This document shows positions 53,776-64,000 of a DNA stretch of 64,000 nucleotides, piece after piece. Position 1 is the first letter of the stretch. The number at the start of each line of letters is the position of its first letter. Origin of the DNA: Zarea fungicola (Eukaryota > Ascomycota > Sordariomycetes > Hypocreales > Cordycipitaceae); contig FWCC01000177.1 in the NCBI GenBank assembly GCA_900169235.1, positions 186,001 to 250,000 of the forward strand, read 5' to 3'. The notes beneath the pieces were generated by a model. The model was not told the DNA's origin. It saw only the letters and a list, made by a program, of their open reading frames with translations, and ran no database searches. The translations under genes were made by a program, and so were the position numbers.

Positions 53776-55041
53776 GGGAAGCCATTGCAAAGGCGCCAAA
53801 AGTTATGCAAGGTGGGTATTTATGGCGCTTGCCCGCAAATTGGGCTGTATTCTTTTCACAATTTTTTCCCCAGCGTCTAGCATGAAGGATTGGCCTTTCT
53901 GCTAGTATTAGAAAATAGCCTCATTTCTTAATGGCTGGCTTACTGTTAACGAATATAATGGACATGTCCCTACTGGAGCTTCGGTAATTATCAGCCTTGG
54001 TTTTTAGGCAGTAATAATACTCTCCTACGATGGACTAGCAAATCCCCCACTTGCCTAGCGGGCAGCTCCTTTTCAGGTTATTCTAATTTCCTTTGTACTG
54101 CGCACGTACCACCTGCAGCCACCCGCTGGTTGCTTTTTGGGCCACTGTAACCTCACTAGCGGGAGCTGCTCTTGGTCCTGCTACGACCGATGTAGGTACG
54201 AGTGCCCAGTAAAGCAGCTTTGGCCGGGGCCTCGGGCCTGTGACTGGACCCTCTAAACCCTCTGGAACCACGGCAGACCACTGTACCTCATCTTTTTTGG
54301 GGGCGCTAGGGGCGCTCCCACACCTAAAGCAGCAGACGAAAAGCCACTAAGACGGCTCTCCCCAATCACCGACCGTTTTGCTCATCGCCATTTCCCAGCT
54401 CGCCGTCGCTTCCTTCTTCCTCCTCCCCTCACGCATTCGACGCCTCACTCTTTTTCTCTCGCCTGCCCAACCAGCCAGTTTGCTGCCCGCCATTTGTTGT
54501 CGCTGCCCACCACCAGACATCATCAGACTTCGTTTTGGCTGCCTTGTAAGTACATTTCCTGTCTCAATTGCATCGATTCATGCAAGACCTGCGCGACGGG
54601 CTCTGTCTTGTGTTCCCGCCGCAGCGAGAGAGCAGGACCCCCAGTGGAGATTTCAGGAGTTGGAACAGCCACCCGCGAAAAATACAGCTACGCCCGTCAG
54701 CCGAATCAGCACAACGGAACGGCCCTCACGAACCATTCTTCAACAAACAAACCACTTGCCATCTTGTTGTTTCATCGACGCTATCTGTACATTTTCTGCG
54801 TTTCCCTCTCCGCTCCCGCTTGCTCTCTATAGCTGCTGCGCAGAGCCTCCCGCCTCGACCAACAACTGCCCCCCGCACGAACGAGCGCAAATAATCGCGA
54901 GCCAGAGCGAGCAAGACCAGTCACTGACGAGTTTCCATCACTGCAGTCTCGATTTACGCCGAAAACGCATCCGGCGCATTTCTTTTCCTCCGTCTTATTT
55001 CGTTACGATCTTCTCAACACCCACCTGCCACCTCTTTCACA
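53776..55041. promoter_or_regulatory. 1.3 kb intergenic, promoter and leader of G-gamma gene
   Basis: No gene is seen. From about 54360 to 55041 the sequence is strongly pyrimidine-rich and is probably the G-gamma promoter and 5' leader. A consensus donor (ctt|gtaagt, gt at 54546) and a branch/acceptor pair (tcactgac ... ctgcag, ending at 54946) could define a 5' leader intron of about 400 bp. Confidence 0.4.
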
Positions 55042-55372
55042 ATGCCTCAGTATGCTACACGAGACGGCGACACTGCGCAGTTCAAGAAGAACAAGCAGTC
55101 CATGGCCGACCTCAAGCTGCGCAGGTTAACCGAGCTTAATAACCGCCTGCGCGAGGATCTTGAGCGAGAGCGCATTCCCGTCAGCACCGCTTCGAGAAGG
55201 TAAGAATGGGTGGCCTTTCCGGTGGCGGGGCAAAAACTAACATGGCAATAGTATCATTGCTTATTGCAACGGCACACGAGACTACATGGTACCATCTGTC
55301 TGGGGATCAGTCGCCAAGGGCGAGGATCCATATGCACCGCAACAATCCGGCGGCTGCTGCGTCGTCATGTAA
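55042..55372 (+). CDS. Heterotrimeric G-protein gamma subunit
   Basis: Exons 55042-55199 and 55252-55372 (52 bp intron, phase 2) give 92 residues, the fungal norm. It carries the G-gamma helical region (QSMADLKLRRLTELNNRLRE, DLERERIPVSTASRS) and the second helix (IIAYCNGTRDYMVPSVWGSV). The C-terminus is CCVVM: Cys89 is the CAAX prenylation site and Cys88 the likely palmitoylation site. It forms an obligate dimer with G-beta and acts in pheromone, nutrient and developmental signalling at the plasma membrane. Reading without the splice loses the CAAX box, so the spliced form is firm. Confidence 0.95.
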
Positions 55373-56481
55373 TTTCCGTGACGAAAAGACGAAAATGCAC
55401 CTAATGGTGTTTGACAAATAATGGCAAGGAGCGAGATTTGAAAGGAAGAAGAATAAAAGGCAGACTCTGCCTCGTTATTTTACACGAGACGGGAGGTGAA
55501 CCGTCGCGGACGAGATGGACCCCCGAAATAGGCATATATCCCACGAGAGGGACCCAAACGACACTTGCGAGATACCCGTCACTCTGCTCATCAGCGACCA
55601 CCAGCACTCGCATTCAGACAGATACGACAGCGTCCTCTTGGGTTTCTCCCACTTTCGATTCAGCGTTGGCACTCTTGTAATATCAGAAGAGGGAAAGATT
55701 AAAGGCAAAGAGAAAGAGTGGTGCGACATGGACGATCATGTTTTGATTTGTAGTAGATTCCGCTGCCCGGTTTTTTATATTTTCTTGGTATTTTGCTTGT
55801 TTGATGCTTGTTTCTTTTTTTCTTTTTTTGGCAATTGAGGATGGGATCAATGGAGTATAAGCAGACGGAGGCAGGCCGGCGACACCACAGAGGATCCATT
55901 GCAAATGGGAAGCTGATCCTCGAGCATGTATTATTTCCCGTTTCCTTGAATGTTATAAATCACGGTTTACATGCCCTTTTGTTCTTTTTGTGTATGTAAA
56001 TGTGTAATGCAGGATGAATGCTGTGCGGCGTGTAGTGTAGCGCCTGCATATAATCGGCCATCGATGACGCCTGTGATGCTTGCACTGCATTAGTTTCGTC
56101 CATCTGTTGATAATCATGGAGTGTCCGGCTGGAGATGAATAAAACCCATCGGCTAGCGCGTGGGGACCAGACTTGAGATGGATAATAACTGGCATATGAT
56201 CAAAACGGTACAAGAACCGAATGCCAATTTCTGGCCAAAAAGGGAACGACGGAAAAAGCGATCCCCATATCTCTCAATACTTTCTCGCAAGACTGACTGT
56301 TTGGTGGAGTTTGTGGAGAAGGACTTCTTTTGCGCACGACCCCCGCCGATGTCGTTCCTTTTCCCCAGAAAGTAGTAGAGAGCGGGCACATTGATAATTA
56401 TCCAAAGTCGTTCCCCCTTTATGTTATTCTTGCAATAAAATATCAAGCAAAGGATAAGTGAATTAGGACTGCTGGGGCACA
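55373..56481. other. 1.1 kb intergenic between G-gamma and Rdx genes
   Basis: No gene is supported. T-rich runs (55745-55835) mark the G-gamma 3' flank. The right third should hold the Rdx gene promoter; no specific element is identified. Confidence 0.45.
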
Positions 56482-56678
56482 ATGGCAGACGAGTACGCGA
56501 CACCATCGACGGCGGGGGACAGACGACTTCCGCGGGTGGTCATTGAGTTTTGCACGCAATGTAAATGGCTCTTGCGCGCCGCCTATGTATGTACTGGTTT
56601 TCCTTGTCGTCTGTGTCTGTGTCTTTTTCTTTATTCTTGGTTGCATTTTTAAATGTAAAGCCTCACATTTATATGTTT

Positions 56679-56712
<34 letters not shown>

Positions 56713-57259
56713 GCGCGTAATGCCTCATCCTTTCTCACCGTGGCCTGAAACACATACAGGATTATCAAAATTACCCATTTACACCCCAAAACAAGCCCAA
56801 AGAAGAAGAGAAACGACAAAAAGTGCAACAAAGGGCTAATTGCTGTAACAGTATGCACAAGAGCTGCTATCCACATTTTCCACCAGCCTCGGCGAAGTAG
56901 CCCTGCAGCCCTCGACAGGAGGCACATTCATCGTCACAATTGATCACCACCACACTGCCTCAACGCAACAAGGGGACGTCATCGCAAGTGGCTCCGACAA
57001 TGACGCATCACCACTCGTCGCCGTAAAGCGTTCCGTTTTGTGGGATCGCAAAGTGGACGGGGGGTTTCCCGAGACAAAGGAGCTCAAGAGGCGTGTGCGC
57101 GATGTGATTGAGCCCGGGCGCGACCTGGGCCACGTCGATAGACACCACGCCAAGCCTGCAACGGCGACGGCGGCGGTGATGGACAAGGAGGCTACGACTC
57201 AAGATAAAGAAGAGAAGAACGGGGTCAAGGGTGAAAAGGAATGCGAGGACTGTAAATAA
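56482..57259 (+). CDS. Rdx/selenoprotein-W family thioredoxin-like protein
   Basis: Reconstructed from exons 56482-56586 and 56852-57259 (265 bp intron 56587-56851, donor TAT|gtatgt, branch gctaat, acceptor aacag, phase 0), giving 170 residues. Exon 1 ends with the Rdx start VVIEFCTQCKWLLRAAY, with the redox motif C24-x2-C27 in the place where vertebrate SelW has Cys-x2-Sec. Exon 2 continues YAQELLSTFSTSLGEVALQP and then STGGTFIVTID, and has WDRKVDGGFPETKELKRRVR, all family blocks. The C-terminal 35 residues are charged and variable. Proposed role is thiol redox; the substrate is unknown. The intron carries a CA/TA microsatellite. It is convergent with PP1. A gene finder that starts at the ATG in exon 2 (57038) would miss the active site. 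Confidence 0.9.
56679..56712. repeat. (CA)n(TA)n compound microsatellite
   Basis: A run of alternating AC followed by alternating AT, inside the intron of the Rdx-family gene. Alternating purine-pyrimidine DNA of this kind can adopt non-B forms and is length-variable. Confidence 0.95.
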
Positions 57260-57773
57260 GCAATATATTTATATATATTAAAAAAAAAGGTCGACATATG
57301 GATGTAGCGCGTGCTCAGCTGCCGCTTTGAAGCGATACCAATAATACTTCTACATTATTCCCTTGACAAGTTAAGACGTCAAATGATGGAGTAACACACG
57401 TCTGAAACAGCATAGTTGGCATCACTTCGGGATCAAGAATTTTAAAAAGGTAAATTTTATATCAGTGAAAGCTAAGAAAAAGCCGTGGCCGCGTTCCGTC
57501 AAGCATTTGTGAGATTTTCGTTTTTGTTTGTTTTTTTTTTAACCATTTTTTTGCGACAATGAGTCGTCTACATCTCTGGTAGAGCTGTGTCATGGGGAGA
57601 AAAAATCCAGACATGGGCGACAATCACGTCGGAACTAATCGCATGACGACAACGGCCAATTGCGCAAGCAAAGGGCCAGAGGAAAAGACGGTACATGGGG
57701 TGATGTGGTGAGGAACGAGTTTTGCGTTGCGGCGACAGCGCTGTCCTTCGTTGAAGTGAAAAGGAGTGGAAAT
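57260..57773. other. Convergent 3' intergenic region
   Basis: 514 bp between the convergent stops of the Rdx and PP1 genes. AT-rich with A or T runs at about 57280-57288 and 57523-57552. No gene is seen. Confidence 0.5.
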
Positions 57774-58922
<1,149 letters not shown>

Positions 58923-61900
58923 TGCGTGATGTTCCCTATGGCGCGGGAGTGCCAGCAGAGTATGGATTTGATGGCTAAGCAGCTGCGATGTGACAGAGTC
59001 GTCGAGGAACGGGGATCACGAAGCTCTCGCGGAGACGGAGCGTATCGTATCAGAGCGGGGCAGTGAAGCTGAAGATGCCTTCTTGTCGCGTTGTAAACCG
59101 ACTAGGAGTGTGGGCTTGGCAGCGAAAAGGCGTAGCCAGGATAGGTGGCAATCTGCATGACGGAGGCGTTGTTAGCAGTGCATGACAAATGCGGGCGCTG
59201 GCCTAATGGACAAATCGTGCCACGGAGACGAAAAAAAAAACATGGAGAATGACGGAATCGAAGTGCAAAGAAAATTATCGAGATGGTGGCGAAATTGTGC
59301 GCCAATGGTAAACAACTCCGTGATGAAATAATTCTCTTCCTTGGTGTTGACGGGCGACACGCAATGGGAGGGGAGCAAGAAGGAGGGGACAAAGCGCGAT
59401 GCGGGATAGGCGGCCTACTCACCACTGGCAAGGCTAAAAAAAACCGAGGTGACGACGGTGTAGCGCGTCAGTCGTTGAAATTGGAGCAAAGAGATGCTCA
59501 CGTAGCGGCTTGAAAAATACAGCACGCAATGGATATTCAACCAGATGGACGTCTATGATATCTTTTTGAGATGTCAAGCGTCGGTAGGGGGGCGGAATCA
59601 AAGTTCGCCGTTCGCCGTGTGATGCTACAGAGATGCAGTCTGTTCGCGGAAAGCTTCAGGAGGCAGTGTCAAAGCTGGCACCGAAGAGGTTTGTCGCCGG
59701 GGGTCGTTTCGAAGAAACTAAAGGACCGATAAAGGTCGTCGTCGTTGATTCCCTGTGAAAGGAAAGAGGAACAAGTGTGCGTCGTGGGTAGACGCGGTCG
59801 CCGTGTTGTTCGTTGGGGAGGACAGAGAGTCGCCGTGTGGTGTCGCAGGAGGAAAGAAGAGTGAGAAAATCGTCGCTGTTGTGGAGGGGGAAGTATCTTT
59901 TTTTTTTTTTTTTTCCTCTTCCCTCCTGTGGCGCCCTTGGTCAAGTCCGCCAGAGTCAATCAGTGGCCATTTGCTTTGCTGGGACGGGCGGGCGGGCAGT
60001 CTAGGGCGACGGGCTAGCGCTATTAGCCTGTACCATGGTGCGGTAGGGGGAGGGACTCGGAGGGACTGGTGGGAGGTGGCGCAGCACAGGACTGCTGTCA
60101 AGTGGCCTTTTTGCAGTCAGAATCGACTTGCGAACCTTTTTTAGCGGCCGACCCTGGCGCCATGGGCTACTTTCCGGGGCAGAGGGGCCAGTGGACCCCT
60201 GTATTACAGTTGTTGAAGCCTATAAAAAGTTTGAGCTCTCCCCAAAGACAAAGACCTGTTTGCCATGTCGAGTACAGGCGCTTCATCCAGCTTGTTTTAC
60301 ACCGAGGCGTCATTTGTTTAGCTGCTCTCCTTTCCATCCATAATACTACGATGACTACTACGAAAACTTCTACCGATACATGCATAGCAGCTGGGCTTGT
60401 GTGAGCATACGACACCCATGCTACCCTCCGAGTTTGGGAGGATCAGCACACACCCAAACCTTGACTACCCCTCCTCTTCTACGGAATAAGGCAACCAAGC
60501 ACAACTCAAAGGCAACCTTGCCACTAAAGCAATTAGACTTTCCGCTTCTTGATTTTTCCATCAAAGCTGTCCCTTGGCGATTTAAAATCACCAAACCCTC
60601 ACATTCCAGGTTACTGATAAGCTGACAGCTCAATAATCTCATCTCCACGTCCGCCAGGCTAGTATCCATCGGCCAAACTACTCGTCCCGGATGCCCGGGC
60701 TTCTTCGTCTTTTCATTTCGATCCTTCTCAACGAGCCCTGCGAGGGGGGGATTTGGCTGCCGCTTCTTCAGCTTATTAGCGCCCGCATACCGTGGACCGT
60801 GGCTTGCCTTGGCCGGATGGAGGCACTGCCAAAACCTGGAACCTGTCAGCACGCGGAGAGATGCCCTCTTCCCCCTGTACTATTAAAATAGTAATCCAAT
60901 CTCTCGTATTACAGGCCCCTCCAAGAGCCCTGCCCACTCACACAGCGTAGCATCGCAGGCGCCTGGCGTGTCAAACACACTCACTCATCACTCAACTCAC
61001 TCACTCATACAAATCGCACACTGGCTGACTATGTGATACCTTGTTTATCAAGCCTACGGCGCTTATTTTGTAATAAATCAGCAATGCACCACAAGACCCC
61101 TAAAGTCAGAAAAGATGGCATGACAACTTTACTCCCGCCGTACTACTTTACACGGAACCTCTTGCCGCGTAGCCTTTGCGTCATCGACAAGTCTCCTTGA
61201 AACGCTTCCCATTCTCTGCCCATCTCTCCCTCGTCGAGTCGTCGGGCAGAAAGATTTTACAGTCCATTTTACTCTAGTAATTTTCAATTTTAACACGCCA
61301 TCACCCAAGACAACAGGGGCCGGGCTATTTCAGCTGAAAAACAAGGACAAGCCCCTGTGTTGTTAATCTTATATATACCCAACACTTGTAACACTACTTT
61401 TTGATGCCCAAGAGACTGCCTGACAACTTGACCCCGGCTCACGGAGTTGCCCAAAAGGCAAATTGAAGTAAATTGATATCAGATCTCTGCCTGTGTAACT
61501 TCTTTCCTTGTCTTTCTTTTTAAAAAAAAAAAAAAATTGTACAAAGCCGGGCCCTCCTCGAGCAAACATCACGCCACAGAACGCCCCATCCGCATCCAAC
61601 AGCAAGGCATCGATGCGTCACATCAAGGAATACCACCTTGAAAGTCTCCATCAAGTTGCATGCATGCCAGCCAAACTCCCCATTAATTTACAATGGGAAC
61701 AAGGGAAAATCTTGCCCGCCTATTCCCCAATCGACTCCATCCACTCCATCAAAAACCAAGCACGTCTTTCTTGCATGCCCTCCCCACCTCGTGATATCAA
61801 TTTGCCCGCCCCTCGATTCCCATCTTCACTCAACATCCAACGTTCACGCGGAAAGAGACAAGATACACACAACAGCATTACTCTTTTCTGTATGTATTCA

Positions 61901-62428
61901 TTAAAGATCTTTTTATTACAAAACCCTACATCCGCGTCATTCTACCCTCAATAATTCCCCTGCTTTGCACCCAAAAAAAAAAAAAAAAAAGACCACGATC
62001 CAACTTATGGATCTGTTATATAGTATATATAAGACGAAAGAAAAAGAAGCAAAAGAGTATAGAAAGATCAAGGCAGACTAAACAGTTGAAATGAAACAGG
62101 AAACAAAAAAATGGCCACAGTTACACTTATAAACATATGCAAGCTCCTCTCAGCAAGATGCAAATTCCTCCTCTGAAAAAAATTCCCTTGGTCAACGCCA
62201 CTTTGCAAAAAAAGAGCATCATCCCATCTAATGCCTTTTTTTTGTTTGCCTGTTATCCCCCTCTCGCACAAACCAACCCCTTTCAGCAAAGAGGGTACAT
62301 TAATAAAAAAGAATCGTACTTGTTGTTATACAAGTAAATGTGTAGTTGTAGCAGTAAATGGTGGTACATTCGTCGTCCCTTTTTTTGTGTATGTGTGTGT
62401 GTTTTTCTTCAATGATGCATGTATTCCA
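58923..62428. other. 3.5 kb intergenic, upstream of PP1 / 3' of NTO1
   Basis: No further gene is supported. The left part is the PP1 promoter and leader and contains good leader-intron signals on the minus strand (donor at 59422, branch ctgctaac, acceptor cag at 59153). A run of about 18 T's lies at 59898-59915, and other homopolymers at 61521-61535 and 61973-61990. The frame at 60421-60852 on the minus strand has no family motif. Confidence 0.5.
59153..59422 (-). other. Putative 5' leader intron of PP1
   Basis: On the minus strand, a consensus donor (cagtg|gtgagt) is followed 270 bp downstream by a ctgctaac branch site and a catgcag acceptor, all upstream of the PP1 start codon. Leader introns are common in highly expressed fungal genes. 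There is no coding sequence to verify the splice. Confidence 0.45.
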
Positions 62429-64000
62429 TCATCGTTGTCGCCCCGACGTTCGACGCGTACGCGACCTGTTTGCAGGAGACTTTGCCGAGGCAATCGCCGC
62501 ATCCTCATCCGCAACACCCATCACCGCGCTGTCGTCCACACCCAATCCCTTGAGCTCCACCTCATCCAGGTCCGTGAGATCCTCGCTCAGTAGCCTCGCC
62601 GCATCAAAGCCACCACCACTACTCTCCAACGGGTCGTCGTCCTGCACCGGTGCTTGCTCCAGCAGCGCCGACGTGCCCTGGGGCTCAAAGGACTTGAGGT
62701 ACCACAGGACGCCACCCTCCGTCAGGGGGTCTGTAGGGTCCCGGCCCAGGCTGCCGTTGGACTGCGGCGGCGTGGGCGGACCCGGGGGCGGCTGCTCTTG
62801 GTGTTGCTGCTGCTGTTGGACACCCAGAGCGGTATAGTCGCCGACGGGAGGAGACTCCGACGAAGAGCCAGCTCCTCGTGCGGCGGCGGCGGCCACCTTG
62901 CGGCTCTTGTCCGGCTTGGATTCCCCGTCCTCTTCTTCCAGTGCCGCAGCCGCCGTCGTCGTGGCCGCGTGCACGGTGCCCAGGCCCGAGGTATCCACAT
63001 CAATGTTATCATGCACCACCTCGTCCTCCGCCGTGTCCATGGCGTCCGTCAAACTCTCATCGTCCGCCGGCAGGCCCTTGACCGTAATCTCAGAAGTGTC
63101 CATGGCATCCATCATGATGGTATCCTCGCCAGCCTCTTCTTCTTCTTCTTCGTCTTCTTCTTCATCTTCGGCTGGTTTAGTCGTATCCAGGCTGGTTTCG
63201 ATTATGGCTTCCAGCTCCGTCACCAGAGTCTCAAACGACTTGTGGTTGATTTCCGCCTCAATCTTCAAAGCAGTCTCGAGGAACGGCTGCACGCTCTTGA
63301 GGATACGCTTGCCTAGCTTGCGTCGCTCGCGGATATCCGCAAACACATTCTTCGAGGGTGCCGTGCTGGCATTGATGGAGTCAAAGAGCTTATTCGCGAG
63401 GGCGCCACCATCCTCGGTCGTTTCCTCCGACGGCTCTGTACGAATGCCTTTGCCAATGGCATCACCAAGGTCCTGTGCAAACGGCAAAACAGTCGTGTAG
63501 TGCCTCTGCTCAACTCGCTTGCCAATCGCTTCAAGGTCCGTCTCAAACAGCTCCTTGTCAAGCGACACGGCCTTTTCAATCGCGGGTTCAAGCAGCATAG
63601 CCACGGGAAAGTAGCACTCATCCACAAAGTCGTTCTCGAGCTCCACGGCCTCCTTGCGAATCTGCTCGCGCTCCACCACGTCCTCGGACAGCGCCTTCAG
63701 CTGCTCCAGATCGCGCAGCACATTCTGTGCAAATTCGATACGGCGTGCCAGCCGCGTCCTGCCGTTGGCCCCCATCGACGCAAAGTCACGCCTAGTCAAC
63801 TCCATAGACGAAAAGGCCTCCATCTGCAGCTGCAGCCGCTTCAGCAGGGCAGCTCCGCGGCGCGCCTCGCGCTTCAGCGTCCAGTACCGGCAGGCCTCGC
63901 CCAGAAAGTCCTTGCGCTTCCGGAACGGAAACCGCTGGATCGAGGCCTCCACCACATCGTATACCGCCTGGGGAATAATCGGCGCCCCAGAGGGCAGCTT
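62429..64000 (-). CDS. NTO1: NuA3 acetyltransferase subunit Nto1-like, 3' part
   Basis: Only the C-terminal 523 codons lie in the window; the gene continues past 64000. The frame is open to the edge and already reads KLPSGAPIIPQAVYDVVEAS, matching the segment after the PHD-knuckle-PHD module in BRPF/Nto1 proteins. Next come CRYWTLKREARRGAALLKRL and LQMEAFSSMELTRRDFA, the diagnostic blocks. Nto1 bridges the Sas3 acetyltransferase to H3K4me3 and H3K36me chromatin in NuA3. The rest is Glu/Asp-rich (about EDEEEDEEEEEEAGED) and then Ser/Pro/Gln low complexity, without a bromodomain. The PHD fingers should be in the missing 5' part. Confidence 0.88.
   Translation of the reverse strand, partial: KLPSGAPIIPQAVYDVVEASIQRFPFRKRKDFLGEACRYWTLKREARRGAALLKRLQLQMEAFSSMELTRRDFASMGANGRTRLARRIEFAQNVLRDLEQLKALSEDVVEREQIRKEAVELENDFVDECYFPVAMLLEPAIEKAVSLDKELFETDLEAIGKRVEQRHYTTVLPFAQDLGDAIGKGIRTEPSEETTEDGGALANKLFDSINASTAPSKNVFADIRERRKLGKRILKSVQPFLETALKIEAEINHKSFETLVTELEAIIETSLDTTKPAEDEEEDEEEEEEAGEDTIMMDAMDTSEITVKGLPADDESLTDAMDTAEDEVVHDNIDVDTSGLGTVHAATTTAAAALEEEDGESKPDKSRKVAAAAARGAGSSSESPPVGDYTALGVQQQQQHQEQPPPGPPTPPQSNGSLGRDPTDPLTEGGVLWYLKSFEPQGTSALLEQAPVQDDDPLESSGGGFDAARLLSEDLTDLDEVELKGLGVDDSAVMGVADEDAAIASAKSPANRSRTRRTSGRQR

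Noticed and set aside
60421..60852. 143-codon minus-strand frame between PP1 and NTO1
   Set aside because: No recognisable motif; starts and ends without splice or promoter support.

Overview
The window is nuclear DNA of a filamentous ascomycete, most likely a Sordariomycete and possibly Hypocreales. The evidence is: short introns (mostly 50-100 bp) with GT/AG ends and CTAAC-type branch sites; both strands used with no operons; long Ser/Thr-rich wall proteins; a Sordariomycete-like MSS51, RSE1, eIF3a, PP1 and G-gamma set; and recurrent GTACTCCGTAC-type motifs between genes. The order is an inference from protein style, not from a search. I support 20 protein-coding genes, one of which runs off the right edge. 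I see no tRNA, rRNA, CRISPR array or intact transposon.

Layout, left to right. 0.5-18.4 kb is gene-dense housekeeping DNA: an L-type lectin cargo receptor (-), TIM13 (+), an NSRP1-type splicing regulator (-), a zinc-finger/LysM/UBA-like protein (+), SF3b subunit RSE1 (-), mitochondrial MSS51 (+), a PXA-domain protein with one 1.4 kb intron (+), and a CENP-B/Tc5-type DNA-binding protein (-). 18.4-26.4 kb is an 8 kb stretch with no gene I can support, lying upstream of that DNA-binding protein. 26.4-33.2 kb holds the GTPase DRG1/RBG1 (-) and a 1,416-residue ankyrin protein of the Set3-complex Hos4 type (-). 35.3-41.8 kb holds ALKBH6 (+), a DFG10/SRD5A3-type polyprenol reductase (-), a small VOC/glyoxalase-fold protein (+) and a WSC-domain repeat wall protein (-) with an assembly gap. 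41.8-49.1 kb is a second gene-poor stretch. 49.1-64 kb holds eIF3a (-), an RS-rich protein ending in a Hub1/UBL5 domain (+), the G-protein gamma subunit (+), an Rdx/SelW-family protein (+), PP1 catalytic subunit (-) and the 3' part of the NuA3 subunit NTO1 (-).

The genes do not form one pathway. Recurring themes are pre-mRNA splicing (NSRP1, RSE1, Hub1-like), chromatin (Hos4-like, NTO1, CENP-B-like), signalling (G-gamma, PP1) and translation (eIF3a, DRG1, MSS51). No secondary-metabolite cluster or mobile island is visible. The most unusual items are the zinc-finger/LysM/UBA-like protein, the giant intron of the PXA gene, an eIF3a first coding exon that is only the ATG, a GC-AG intron that splits the iron-binding HxD of ALKBH6, an in-frame tandem duplication across the stop codon of the VOC gene, the RS-Hub1 fusion and the two gene deserts. 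Exon coordinates were worked out by hand from reading-frame continuity and splice signals.
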